Assembly: GCA_040235405.1 (NCBI GenBank)
Contig: JBECKT010000100.1
Coordinates: forward strand, 1-13,271
Length of the DNA: 13,271 nucleotides
Source: PGZG01 sp040235405
GTDB taxonomy: Bacteria > Pseudomonadota > Gammaproteobacteria > Pseudomonadales > Alcanivoracaceae
Direction: 5' to 3'
The notes under the pieces were generated by a model that was given only the letters and a program-made list of their open reading frames with translations, was not told the DNA's origin and made no database searches. A program made the translations under genes and the position numbers. Positions 5,930-13,271 of the stretch are shown piece by piece (position 1 is the stretch's first letter; each line of letters opens with the position of its first letter).

Positions 5930-8602
5930 TCAATGCAGCGGCGGGTAGGGTTTATCGGTATCAATGCCGAATTTTTTCATCGCGGCGACGACCTGCCTGG
6001 CCTCGATCTGTCCCTCATCGGCCAGCGCCTTCAACGCTGCCAGCACAATAAAGTGTCGGTCCACCTCGAAGAAGCGCCGCAGTTGCTGACGCGAGTCGCT
6101 GCGACCAAAGCCATCCGTGCCCAGCACCACATAGCGCTGACTGATCCAGGGCCGGATCAGATCGCCCTGCAGCTTCATATGGTCGGTGGCGGCAATGACC
6201 GGGCCGGATGCCTTGGCCAGGCACTCCTGTACCCAGCAGGTCTTTGCCGCCTTGCCAGCGTGCAGCAGGTTTTCCCGATCGGTTTTCAGACCATCGCGAC
6301 GCAACTCGGTAAAGCTGGTGACACTCCAGATATCGGCGGCAACATTAAAATCCTGCTGCAAAATTTCCGCCGCTGCTTCCACCTCGCGAAGAATAGTGCC
6401 ACTGCCGAGCAGCTGCACGCGCAGTTTCGTTTTTGCTTTACCATCGACTTTCTTCAACTGGTACATACCGCGCAAAATGCCCTGCTCTGCGCCCTTCGGC
6501 ATCACCCCGTGAACATAGTTTTCGTTCATCAGGGTCAGGTAATAGAACACATTCTCCTGCTCGCCATACATACGCCGCAAGCCATCTTGCAGAATTACCG
6601 CCAGCTCATAGGCGTAGGTCGGGTCATAGCCGATACAGTTCGGAATGGTGCTGGCCAGCAGATGGCTGTGGCCATCCTGATGCTGCAGTCCTTCACCGTT
6701 CAGCGTCGTGCGCCCGGCCGTAGCGCCGAGCAGAAAACCCTTGGCCTGACTGTCACCCGCGGCCCAGGCCAGATCACCAATGCGCTGGAAGCCGAACATC
6801 GAATAGTAGATGTAGAACGGGATCATCGGCTTGTCGTGCACCGAGTAACTGGTGCCGGCGGCAATCCAGGCTGACATGGCACCGGCTTCATTGATGCCCT
6901 CCTCAAGGATCCGGCCCTTTCTGTCCTCGCGGTAATACATTACCTGACCGGCATCTTCCGGCTGGTATTTCTGTCCTTCGGAGGAATAGATGCCGAGCTG
7001 GCGGAACATGCCTTCCATGCCGAAGGTGCGCGCTTCATCCGGCACAATCGGCACCACCCGGTCGCCAATGCCCGGCTGCTTGATCAGCGTCGACAGCATC
7101 CGGACAAATGCCATGGTGGTGGAAATTTCCCGCTCGCCACTGCCTTCCTTGAGGAACTGCTCGAATACCGACAACGGCGGCACTTTTAACTGCTCGGAAG
7201 AAGTCCGGCGCCGCGCCGGCAGAACCCCGCCGCCCAGCTCGGCACGACGCTCGCGCATATAGCGCATCTCCGGGCTGTCTTCCGCCGGCCGATAGAACGG
7301 CACGTCTTCAAGTTGTTTGTCGGTAAACGGCATATTGAAGCGGTCGCGAAAATCCTTCAGCGATTCCAGATCCAGCTTTTTCATCTGGTGTGCTTTATTG
7401 ACCGCCTCACCGGCACCGGTGGCATAACCCTTGATAGTTTTTGCCAGAATCACCGTCGGCCGGCCGCTGGTGTTAACCGCTTCATGATAGGCAGCATAGA
7501 CCTTGAACGGATCATGGCCACCACGGTTAAGGTCGTAAATCTCCTCATCGGTCAGATGCGCCACCATCTCTTTCAGCTCGGGATACTTGCCAAAAAAATG
7601 CTCGCGGGTATAGTCGCCGCCGTTTTTCTTGTAGGCCTGGTATTCGCCGTCGACACACTCGTCCATACGCCGCCGCAGCAGACCTTTGTCATCGCGGGCC
7701 AGCAGTGGATCCCAGCGCCGGCCCCAGATCACCTTGATCACGTTCCAGCCGGCACCGCGGAACTGGCCCTCCAGTTCCTGAATAATCTTGCCGTTGCCGC
7801 GCACCGGCCCGTCGAGGCGCTGCAGGTTGCAGTTGACCACAAAAATCAGGTTATCAAGTTTTTCCCGGCCGGCCAGCGAGATCGCGCCGAGCGATTCCGG
7901 TTCATCCATTTCACCATCGCCGAGAAAGGCCCAGACCTTGCGCTGCTGGCTCGGAATCAGCTCCTGGTTCTCCATGTATTTCATGAAGTGGGCCTGATAG
8001 ATCGCCTGAATCGGCCCGAGCCCCATGGACACGGTGGGAAACTGCCAGAAATCCGGCATCAGCCAGGGATGCGGGTAGGACGACAAACCCTTGCCGGCGA
8101 CTTCCCGGCGGAAATTATCCAGCTGTTCTTCACTGAGTCGGCCCTCAAGAAAGGCGCGGGCATAAATACCGGGCGCCGAATGACCCTGGTAATAAATCAG
8201 GTCGCCGCCAAACTCGTCTGTGGCCGCACGAAAAAAGTGATTGAAGCCAACGTCATACAACGTCGCCGACGAAGCGAAGGTAGCGATATGACCGCCCAGC
8301 TCATCGTCATTCATGTTGGCGCGCATCACCATCGCCAGGGCATTCCAGCGCACCAGCGAGCGGATACGGCGCTCCATGAACATATCCCCCGGCAACGGCT
8401 CTTCCCTGTCCGGGGCGATGGTATTCAGGTATGGGGTATGCAGATGCTGGCGACGAATACCGAGTTCGGTGGCGGTGTCGGTGAGGCGATCGAGTAACCA
8501 GCTGGCCCGCTGCGGGCCCTCGTGTTCAATGATGGAAGCTAGCGAGTCAAGCCACTCGCGGGTTTCCGCGGGGTCCTGATCGTCAAAGAAACTGCGCGTC
8601 AT
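5930..8602 (-). CDS. aceE: Pyruvate dehydrogenase E1, homodimeric type
   Basis: 890 residues (E. coli AceE is 887) from the ATG at 8602, preceded by AAGGA eight bases upstream. It decarboxylates pyruvate with thiamine diphosphate and passes the acetyl group to AceF. Visible motifs: GGHIATFASSA with His105 and GHSAPG with His141, which match E. coli His106 and His142; the ThDP/Mg motif beginning GDGEMDEPES (228-237) and reaching NCNLQRLDGPVRG (257-269); and KAHQMKKL with His405, matching the mobile active-site loop around E. coli His407. The frame stays open 37 codons upstream, but that stretch contains the likely promoter. First gene of an aceE-aceF operon. In E. coli pdhR lies directly upstream; here the upstream gene on this strand is ampE, so no local PdhR is seen. 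Confidence 0.96.
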   Translation of the reverse strand: MTRSFFDDQDPAETREWLDSLASIIEHEGPQRASWLLDRLTDTATELGIRRQHLHTPYLNTIAPDREEPLPGDMFMERRIRSLVRWNALAMVMRANMNDDELGGHIATFASSATLYDVGFNHFFRAATDEFGGDLIYYQGHSAPGIYARAFLEGRLSEEQLDNFRREVAGKGLSSYPHPWLMPDFWQFPTVSMGLGPIQAIYQAHFMKYMENQELIPSQQRKVWAFLGDGEMDEPESLGAISLAGREKLDNLIFVVNCNLQRLDGPVRGNGKIIQELEGQFRGAGWNVIKVIWGRRWDPLLARDDKGLLRRRMDECVDGEYQAYKKNGGDYTREHFFGKYPELKEMVAHLTDEEIYDLNRGGHDPFKVYAAYHEAVNTSGRPTVILAKTIKGYATGAGEAVNKAHQMKKLDLESLKDFRDRFNMPFTDKQLEDVPFYRPAEDSPEMRYMRERRAELGGGVLPARRRTSSEQLKVPPLSVFEQFLKEGSGEREISTTMAFVRMLSTLIKQPGIGDRVVPIVPDEARTFGMEGMFRQLGIYSSEGQKYQPEDAGQVMYYREDRKGRILEEGINEAGAMSAWIAAGTSYSVHDKPMIPFYIYYSMFGFQRIGDLAWAAGDSQAKGFLLGATAGRTTLNGEGLQHQDGHSHLLASTIPNCIGYDPTYAYELAVILQDGLRRMYGEQENVFYYLTLMNENYVHGVMPKGAEQGILRGMYQLKKVDGKAKTKLRVQLLGSGTILREVEAAAEILQQDFNVAADIWSVTSFTELRRDGLKTDRENLLHAGKAAKTCWVQECLAKASGPVIAATDHMKLQGDLIRPWISQRYVVLGTDGFGRSDSRQQLRRFFEVDRHFIVLAALKALADEGQIEARQVVAAMKKFGIDTDKPYPPLH

Positions 8603-8694
8603 GGGCCTGTATCCTTGGTCGCGTGAAACAACTGGCCGGGGTCGCCGGCCTGTCGCAATCGTCAGCGGGGTGCGGGTAAACACTCCGTTTCCGA

Positions 8695-8724
8695 AGTATG
8701 GCGAGCGCTGCAACGGCCGGTCAA
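8695..8724 (-). promoter_or_regulatory. Probable sigma70 promoter of aceEF
   Basis: On minus, TTGACC (8724-8719, 5/6) is followed after 18 bp by CATACT (8700-8695, 4/6), in the 145-nt gap between ampE and aceE. Transcription would start near 8688, giving a leader of about 85 nt. The leader contains a 6-bp GC hairpin (GGCCGG/CCGGCC, 8634-8650) shortly before the ribosome-binding site. No PdhR-type operator is recognised. Confidence 0.5.
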
Positions 8725-8747
8725 GGACGCACTGGTGAACAAAAATG

Positions 8748-9593
8748 TCAGATCAGCATGACCCACACCGCCGCCATGATCAGCCACAGGGCAAGACAGC
8801 GCAGCAACAGCGACTGCAGCGCCTCAAGCATATCAACACCGGCCTGCAGATCATCCGGGTCCGGTTCTTCGTCGAGATCCAGCGCCGCAATGGTGGCGTC
8901 CTCCAGCACCTGACGGTTGTCCTCCAGCTGCAGCATGCGGCCATCGACGGCATCCATGACCCGGCGAAAATCCCCGGCCAGCGCCATGGCAATAATCAGC
9001 AGCCGTGACGGCAACCAGAGCATGGCGGCATCTACCACCATCGCAGCGCGATGTCCCGGCACGCCGTCGCGCTGCGCCAGCCAGCGATTGGCGAGATACA
9101 GAAATGCCGCCCAGTAACCAAGCGTGATCAGAAAGAACACCGTGGCAAACAGATGACCACTGTCGCGGTGCAGAATGCGCAGCATCAATGCGGCAAAGTA
9201 ACCGCTGTCGCCGGGTTTGCCCTCGGCGCCGAAGTGCTCACTGGCGAGCTGGCCGAGATTATCCGGATCATTCATGCGACCGCGCACCAGCATCTCATCG
9301 AGATGACGGAACTCGCTCTCCGGGCCCAGCAGCGCCAGCAGCAGCACCGCACCGGCCAACCAGCCGATCAGCCCCCAGAACCAGCTGTGCAGCACCAGCA
9401 TCAGCCAGGCCAGCACCAGGGCCGGCAATGCCACCCGCAGCAGCCAGGCCATCATGTCCGCCATATCCGGGCCGATCCGCTCACCGGTCCAGCTCTGCAG
9501 GCGGCCCATTTGCCCGCCTCCTGCCAGCCAGGACGGCCATGCTATATCCAGCCTGCGCAGGCCGAGCACCACCAGCAATACCAACAGCTTCAT
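8748..9593 (-). CDS. ampE: AmpE, inner-membrane protein of the ampDE operon
   Basis: 281 residues (E. coli AmpE 284). Hydrophobic segments lie at the N-terminus (1-12), around 50-92, 145-167 and 190-206, and at the extreme C-terminus (LLLRCLALWLIMAAVWVMLI). Between them are loops with HLDEMLVRGRMND and HRAAMVVDAAMLWLPSRLL, the latter matching the conserved V.DA..WLP.RL region of the family. AmpE has been proposed as a membrane sensor-transducer accompanying AmpD in cell-wall recycling and beta-lactamase control, but its biochemistry is unclear. Its ATG overlaps the ampD stop as ATGA, so the two are coupled. The call relies on position after ampD as much as on sequence. Confidence 0.88.
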   Translation of the reverse strand: MKLLVLLVVLGLRRLDIAWPSWLAGGGQMGRLQSWTGERIGPDMADMMAWLLRVALPALVLAWLMLVLHSWFWGLIGWLAGAVLLLALLGPESEFRHLDEMLVRGRMNDPDNLGQLASEHFGAEGKPGDSGYFAALMLRILHRDSGHLFATVFFLITLGYWAAFLYLANRWLAQRDGVPGHRAAMVVDAAMLWLPSRLLIIAMALAGDFRRVMDAVDGRMLQLEDNRQVLEDATIAALDLDEEPDPDDLQAGVDMLEALQSLLLRCLALWLIMAAVWVMLI

Positions 9594-10165
9594 CGTCCCT
9601 CTCTCCCCTGTGGCGCCGGCATTCCGGCAGCATTGTCTACCCGCTGCCAGTCAAATGCCGGCCCCGGATCGGTTTTACGCCCGGGTGCAATCTGATCATG
9701 CCCCGCCAGCGCCTGCGGGGGAATCCCGTAGTGTCGCCGGAGCACGGCCAGCAGCTCGTTTAACCGAGCATACTGGGCTGATGTGTAGGGATCATGATCG
9801 GTACCTTCAAGTTCGATGCCGAGAGAAAAATCATTGCAGTTATCACGGCCCTGCCAGTGCGAGCGGCCGGCATGCCAGGCGCGCCGGTCACAGGGCACGT
9901 ACTGGATCAGCTCGCCATCACGACGAATCAGGAAATGGGACGACACCTGCAGGCCGGCAACTTCAGCGAAACAGGGATGGGCCGTCGGATCAAGATTATT
10001 GCAGAAAAGCGCATCGATATGCGGCCCGCCAAACTGGCCCGGCGGCAAACTGATGCCGTGAATGACAATCAGGGAAATATCATCGGCCAGCGGACGTTCA
10101 TTCTGGTTCGGTGACGGGCAGTGACGGGCCTCGACAATCCAGTGATCCTTCAGCGTCAGCAACAC
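9590..10165 (-). CDS. ampD: AmpD, 1,6-anhydro-N-acetylmuramyl-L-alanine amidase
   Basis: A cytosolic zinc amidase that removes the peptide from anhydromuropeptides during peptidoglycan recycling, keeping AmpR-dependent beta-lactamase uninduced. Numbered from the chosen GTG start (191 residues), the zinc ligands are His36 (VIHGISLPP), His156 (GHDQIAP) and Asp166 (KTDPGPAFDW). The catalytic Glu118 lies in SLGIELEGTD, with Lys164 near the end. All lie exactly two residues beyond the Citrobacter AmpD numbering (34, 154, 164, 116, 162), which supports a start here. The start is not certain: GTG 10165 has GGAG four bases upstream, TTG 10162 has it seven bases upstream, and a longer TTG at 10180 overlaps that GGAG. 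Signal peptide absent, as expected of AmpD and unlike AmiD or AmpDh2. Coupled to ampE. Confidence 0.94.
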   Translation of the reverse strand: MLLTLKDHWIVEARHCPSPNQNERPLADDISLIVIHGISLPPGQFGGPHIDALFCNNLDPTAHPCFAEVAGLQVSSHFLIRRDGELIQYVPCDRRAWHAGRSHWQGRDNCNDFSLGIELEGTDHDPYTSAQYARLNELLAVLRRHYGIPPQALAGHDQIAPGRKTDPGPAFDWQRVDNAAGMPAPQGREGR

Positions 10166-10307
10166 AACTCTCCGGCCCAATCAGTAACGCCCAAGTATCG
10201 GCACTTTACCGATCAAGGGAAAGGTTGCGCCCCGGTCATCAGCACTTTGCCACCTCGCCCTCATGCTCTAAGCTTTACCGCTTCAGCCACCGCTATCAGG
10301 GATCTCG
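10166..10307. promoter_or_regulatory. Divergent control region between ampD and the AGCS symporter
   Basis: About 140 nt between divergent genes must carry both promoters. On plus, TTGCCA (10247-10252) is followed at 16 bp by the weak TAAGCT (10269-10274). A similar word recurs: GCACTTTACC (10201-10210), GCACTTTGCC (10242-10251) and GCTTTACCGC (10273-10282). The first two are 41 bp apart, about four helical turns, as regulator half-sites might be. The symporter has AGGGA before its ATG. Confidence 0.3.
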
Positions 10308-11657
10308 ATGAACCAGCTGCAGCAAGCACTCGCTGACCTTCTGTCCCAGACATCCTCAATAGTATGGGGCCCGGCCATGCTGCTATTGATCGGCGGCACC
10401 GGGCTCTGGCTGACCCTGCGACTGGGCCTGATGCCGCTACGCCGGCTTGGCTTCGGTTTCCGCCAGCTGTTCTCCGCCAGCCGTGGCGAGGGCACCATTG
10501 CCGGCTACGCCGCGCTGGCCACCGCCATGGCCGCCACTGTCGGCACCGGCAATATCGCCGGGGTCGCCACCGCCATCTATATGGGCGGCCCGGGTGCGCT
10601 GGTGTGGATGTGGCTGATTGCCCTGGTCGGGATTACCACCAAATACAGCGAAGCCGTACTGGCCGTGCATTTCCGCCAGCAGGACAGCCACGGCCAGTTT
10701 ATCGGCGGGCCGATGTACTACATTCGTAACGGCTTGGGCCCTCGTTTTCGTTGGCTCGCCACCCTGTTTGCCCTGTTCGGCATGCTGGCCGGATTCGGCA
10801 TTGGCAATGGCGTCCAGGCCCACTCGGTTGCTGACGGCCTGCATGACACCTTCGGCCTGAGCACCACCATCACCGGTCTGGTGATGGCAGTAATGGTGGC
10901 ACTGGTGATTCTCGGCGGCATCAAACGTATCGCCCATGTCGCCACCGCCCTGGTGCCGCTGATGGCGATGGCGTATCTGCTCTGCGGCCTTGTGGTACTG
11001 GCCGACCACGCCGCCGCGCTGCCGGCAGCACTGGCCCGCTGCTTCTCTGATGCCTTTACCGGCAGCGCTGCCGGCGGCGGCTTTGCCGGTGCCACAGTCT
11101 GGGCGGCGATCCGCTTCGGCATTGCCCGCGGTATCTTTTCCAACGAGGCCGGCCTTGGCAGCACGCCCATTGCCCACGCATCTGCCACCACCGACCATCC
11201 CTGCCGACAGGGCAGCATTGCCATGCTCGGCACCTTTATCGACACCATGATTATCTGCTCGGTGACTGGCCTTGCCATTGTCGTCACCGGCGCCTTCGAG
11301 TCCGGGCAGAGTGGCGCACCGCTTTCCGCGCTGGCCTTCAGCGCCACCTTCGGCAGCGCCGGTCAGGGCATTGTCGTGATCGGCCTGGCCATCTTTGCCT
11401 TTACCACCCTGCTCGGCTGGAGCCTGTATGGTGAGCGCTGCGCCCAGTACCTGTTTGGCGAGCGCGCCGTGCTGCCGTTCCGGCTGTGCTGGATTTTGAT
11501 GGTGCCGGTTGGCGCGGTCAGCAGCCTGTCACTGATCTGGGATCTGGCCGATATTCTCAATGCCCTGATGGCAGTACCCAACCTGATTGCGTTGCTGATC
11601 CTGAGCCCGCTTGTTGCCAAGTTGACCAAAGAGTTTTTTAGCCGTGAAAAAGCCTGA
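10308..11657 (+). CDS. AGCS-family sodium:alanine/glycine symporter
   Basis: 449 residues with about ten to eleven membrane helices. Family signatures are clear: MAATVGTGNIAGVATAI (74-90), the AGCS pattern GGPGALVWMWLIALVG (93-108) ending in TTKYSE, GGPMYYIRNGLG (133-144) and FSNEAGLGSTPIAHA (277-291). Members import alanine, glycine or related amino acids with sodium (DagA/AlsT types); the substrate here cannot be read from sequence. The ATG at 10308 has AGGGA seven bases upstream. Its final 14 nt overlap the GTG start of nadC, so the two are one transcript. In E. coli an aromatic amino-acid permease (aroP) sits elsewhere in the same conserved neighbourhood, but it belongs to another family. 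Confidence 0.93.
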   Translation: MNQLQQALADLLSQTSSIVWGPAMLLLIGGTGLWLTLRLGLMPLRRLGFGFRQLFSASRGEGTIAGYAALATAMAATVGTGNIAGVATAIYMGGPGALVWMWLIALVGITTKYSEAVLAVHFRQQDSHGQFIGGPMYYIRNGLGPRFRWLATLFALFGMLAGFGIGNGVQAHSVADGLHDTFGLSTTITGLVMAVMVALVILGGIKRIAHVATALVPLMAMAYLLCGLVVLADHAAALPAALARCFSDAFTGSAAGGGFAGATVWAAIRFGIARGIFSNEAGLGSTPIAHASATTDHPCRQGSIAMLGTFIDTMIICSVTGLAIVVTGAFESGQSGAPLSALAFSATFGSAGQGIVVIGLAIFAFTTLLGWSLYGERCAQYLFGERAVLPFRLCWILMVPVGAVSSLSLIWDLADILNALMAVPNLIALLILSPLVAKLTKEFFSREKA

Positions 11658-12522
11658 ACTGCCTGTTCGTGAGCTCCCTGCCTATGTACTTGCCGATATT
11701 CCGAAACAGGTCCGGGCGGCGCTCGAGGAGGATATCGGTAGCGGTGACATCACCGCGCAGTTGATTCCGGCTGACGCACAAGCCGTCGCCACTGTCATTA
11801 CCCGTGAGGACGCCGTGCTGTGCGGCACAGCCTGGGTCGACGAGGTGTTTCGACAGCTCGGCAACACCGTGCAGGTCGAATGGCACTTCTCCGACGGCGA
11901 TCAGCTAGCAGCCAATGCGACCCTTTGCACCCTGCGCGGCAACAGCCGGCACATCCTGACCGGCGAGCGGACTGCCCTGAACTTCCTGCAAACCCTGTCC
12001 GGCACCGCGACCACAGCGCGGTCATATGCCACTGCCGTCGCCGATCGCGAGATCACCATCCTCGACACCCGGAAAACCCTGCCCGGACTGCGTACAGCAC
12101 AGAAATACGCCGTGTTGTGTGGCGGCTGCAGCAATCACCGCATTGGCCTGTACGATGCTTTCCTGATCAAGGAAAACCATATTGCCGCCTGTGGCTCGAT
12201 CACTGCCGCCATCCAGCAGGCCCGCACTCTGGCACCGGAAAAGCCGGTTATTGTCGAAGTTGAAACGGTAGAGGAGCTTGAGGAAGCCATTGCTGCCCGG
12301 CCGGATCAGATCATGCTTGACGAGTTTGATGCTGACGCACGCAGCAAGGCGCTGGCGGCGTATCAGGCAGGGATTACTGTGGAGATTTCGGGCTCAGTGA
12401 CAACCGCCATGCTCAGGGATATGCCAGCGTTGGCATTCCCGGTTGCGCTATCGTCTGGCGCGCTTACCAAACACGTCAGAAGCGTGGATCTGTCTCTGCG
12501 ACTGCAGCCGCTATCAGGTTGA
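11644..12522 (+). CDS. nadC: Nicotinate-nucleotide pyrophosphorylase (quinolinate phosphoribosyltransferase)
   Basis: 292 residues. It converts quinolinate and PRPP to nicotinate mononucleotide in de novo NAD synthesis. Visible motifs: ALEEDIGSGDIT (26-37); GERTALNFLQTLSG (107-120) with Arg109; DTRKTLPGLR (141-150) with Arg143/Lys144; NHRIGLYDAFLIKENH (164-179) with His165, Arg166 and Lys176; VEVE (204-207); MLDEF (224-228) and SSGALTKH (270-277). Together these make the whole active site. Translation starts at GTG 11644 inside the end of the symporter gene; no ATG occurs before the conserved region and the binding site is weak, so coupling is likely. The N-terminal extension is about ten residues longer than I expect for Pseudomonas NadC. 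It is convergent with the pilin gene, 11 nt apart. Confidence 0.95.
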   Translation: MKKPELPVRELPAYVLADIPKQVRAALEEDIGSGDITAQLIPADAQAVATVITREDAVLCGTAWVDEVFRQLGNTVQVEWHFSDGDQLAANATLCTLRGNSRHILTGERTALNFLQTLSGTATTARSYATAVADREITILDTRKTLPGLRTAQKYAVLCGGCSNHRIGLYDAFLIKENHIAACGSITAAIQQARTLAPEKPVIVEVETVEELEEAIAARPDQIMLDEFDADARSKALAAYQAGITVEISGSVTTAMLRDMPALAFPVALSSGALTKHVRSVDLSLRLQPLSG

Positions 12523-12538
12523 TAACTGACATATCAAC
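12518..12538. repeat. Inverted repeat spanning the nadC and pilin stop codons
   Basis: GTTGATA (12518-12524) and TATCAAC (12532-12538) form a 7-bp palindrome with a 7-nt loop, covering both convergent stop codons. No T run follows on either strand, so it is at most a weak end signal. Confidence 0.4.
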
Positions 12539-13055
12539 GGCACTCAGCTGGCGCATACTTGGCCGGCAATGTGCCAGTGGCGACGTTAGTGAAAAGCCGG
12601 GCAGTCTGTGTAGCAGTGCCAGCACTGGCGCAAGCCCAGTCTATGGCGCCACGCGAGGTGTCATCCGGCAAAACCAGCTGCACATTCGGACATATTACGA
12701 TGGTATTGCCGTTCAGACCGGTCGGGATACCGTTGGTTGCATTGGCCGCAATTGCCATGGTGACACACCAGTTAGCGAGGTTCGCGGTAATGTTCTCAAC
12801 ATATTTGCTCTGCTTCTCGGCAGCTGGCGTGCCGTTGATAGCATTGGCAATGGCCGTCAGCGACACTGTCCCACCCGTCTGGTAAGCCTCCGCCATAGCC
12901 CCCTTGGCCGAACTCAGGGCCACCATGCCCTCACTGACCTTGGCGCGAATGATGTAATCCTGATAGGCCGGCAGCGCGACCGCCGCCAATATGCCAATGA
13001 TGGCCACGACAATCATCAACTCGATCAGGGTAAAGCCGGCTTGTATGCTTTTCAT
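12534..13055 (-). CDS. pilA: Type IV major pilin (PilA)
   Basis: 173-residue prepilin. The leader MKSIQAG is cut by prepilin peptidase after Gly7, giving Phe1 (then N-methylated) and Glu5 of the mature pilin in FTLIELMIVVAIIGILAAVA. The long N-terminal helix ALPAYQDYIIRAKVSEG follows. The globular head has four cysteines (97, 122, 142, 172), enough for two disulfides, including the C-terminal loop closed by ECR. The end TGTLPAKYAPAECR is typical of PilA proteins in this class. The ATG at 13055 has GGAG seven bases upstream. Adjacent to nadC, as pilA is in P. aeruginosa and ppdD in E. coli. The pilus assembly genes (pilBCD) are not inside the window. A second pilin gene with nearly the same 3' end lies upstream. 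Expression may come from a promoter in the 172-nt gap, where GATAAT is the best -10 candidate. Confidence 0.94.
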   Translation of the reverse strand: MKSIQAGFTLIELMIVVAIIGILAAVALPAYQDYIIRAKVSEGMVALSSAKGAMAEAYQTGGTVSLTAIANAINGTPAAEKQSKYVENITANLANWCVTMAIAANATNGIPTGLNGNTIVICPNVQLVLPDDTSRGAIDWACASAGTATQTARLFTNVATGTLPAKYAPAECR

Positions 13056-13175
13056 AAGTGGTCTCCAGTGTTACCGCCTGCCATGGCGACTTGCTCCTGG
13101 AAATACGCTGCCGCACCATGCCGGACAAACGTCAGCGGGTCATGATGTTGCTTTAACATTATCGGGGCCTGGCCG

Positions 13176-13210
13176 AAAAAAAAGCCCCACCAGCTGGCGG
13201 GGCTTTTTTT
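13176..13210 (-). terminator. Bidirectional intrinsic terminator after the upstream pilin gene
   Basis: GCCCC.CCAG pairs with CTGG.GGGGC (13184-13203) with a single A/C mismatch, flanked by eight A on the left and seven T on the right. On minus it stands 17 nt after the stop of the partial pilin gene and is followed by a T run, so it should end that transcript before the complete pilin gene. Confidence 0.85.
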
Positions 13211-13227
13211 AGATCAACATATCCAGA

Positions 13228-13271
13228 TTAACGGCACTCGGCCGGTGCATACTTGGCCGGCAGCGTGCCAG
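13228..13271 (-). CDS. Second type IV pilin, C-terminal end only (cut by window edge)
   Basis: The minus strand from the edge reads GTLPAKYAPAECR and then TAA (13230-13228). This is identical to the last residues of the complete pilin, with a few silent or near-silent base differences. It is therefore the 3' end of a tandem pilin paralogue oriented the same way, upstream of the complete gene and separated from it by a terminator. Only about 14 codons are inside the window, so length, head domain and functionality are unknown. A 3'-end fragment left by recombination is possible. Confidence 0.8.
   Translation of the reverse strand, partial: GTLPAKYAPAECR

Noticed and set aside
5024..6874. Open frame of 616 codons on plus across aceF and aceE
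   Set aside because: Fully antisense to two confidently identified genes with complete domains. The protein is of low complexity (Ser/Thr-rich, then Gln/His-rich), as expected from the reverse frame of GC-rich coding DNA.
7313..8497. Open frame of 394 codons on plus inside aceE
   Set aside because: Antisense to conserved AceE motifs, with no recognisable domain and no binding site that stands out.
8603..8713. 37-codon N-terminal extension of aceE
   Set aside because: Lacks family similarity, covers the likely promoter, and the ATG at 8602 has a proper binding site and gives the usual AceE length.
10437..11198. Open frame of 253 codons on minus inside the AGCS symporter
   Set aside because: Gly/Ala/Gln-rich shadow of the membrane-protein coding strand.

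Overview
The window is GC-rich, densely coded DNA from a gammaproteobacterium, most likely Pseudomonadales-like. The placement rests on three things: a Pseudomonas-style REP doublet (GTAGGA followed by a GC palindrome), the homodimeric AceE-type pyruvate dehydrogenase, and the gene order. The order pilin, nadC, ampD, ampE, aceE, aceF resembles the E. coli block ppdD-nadC-ampD-ampE-aroP-pdhR-aceE-aceF-lpd. I would not name a genus. No phage, insertion sequence, CRISPR array, tRNA or rRNA is visible.

Layout. Positions 1-949 (minus) hold a rhombosortase-type rhomboid protease and, overlapping its stop codon, the start of a DUF3592 membrane protein that runs off the left edge. Positions 950-1141 carry no protein gene. 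They do contain a compact run of four hairpins on the plus strand ending in a GC-rich stem and seven T, which I read as a candidate small RNA. Positions 1142-1927 (minus) encode a TfpX/TfpZ-type pilin accessory membrane protein. Divergent from it, positions 2039-4448 (plus) hold a BaeS-like sensor kinase, an overlapping BaeR-like regulator and a small Spy/CpxP-like periplasmic protein, forming a self-contained envelope-stress cassette. A 92-bp REP doublet (4461-4552) separates it from the convergent aceE-aceF operon (4573-8602, minus), which encodes the E1 and single-lipoyl E2 components of pyruvate dehydrogenase. Upstream on the same strand lie ampD and ampE (8748-10165), for anhydromuropeptide recycling. 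Divergent from ampD, an AGCS amino-acid:cation symporter overlaps nadC (10308-12522, plus). At the right edge two type IV major pilin genes lie in tandem on the minus strand: one complete (12534-13055), and one of which only the last 14 or so codons are inside the window.

Themes. Three blocks concern the envelope: BaeSR with Spy, AmpDE, and pilins with the TfpX/Z protein (the last separated by about 11 kb). Central metabolism is represented by PDH and NAD synthesis. Neither pdhR nor lpd is next to aceEF, so control of the operon and supply of E3 must come from elsewhere. The least explained features are the candidate small RNA at about 1058-1143, the tandem pilin pair, the REP doublet where lpd would sit in E. 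coli, and the fusion of an amino-acid transporter gene to nadC by overlap.
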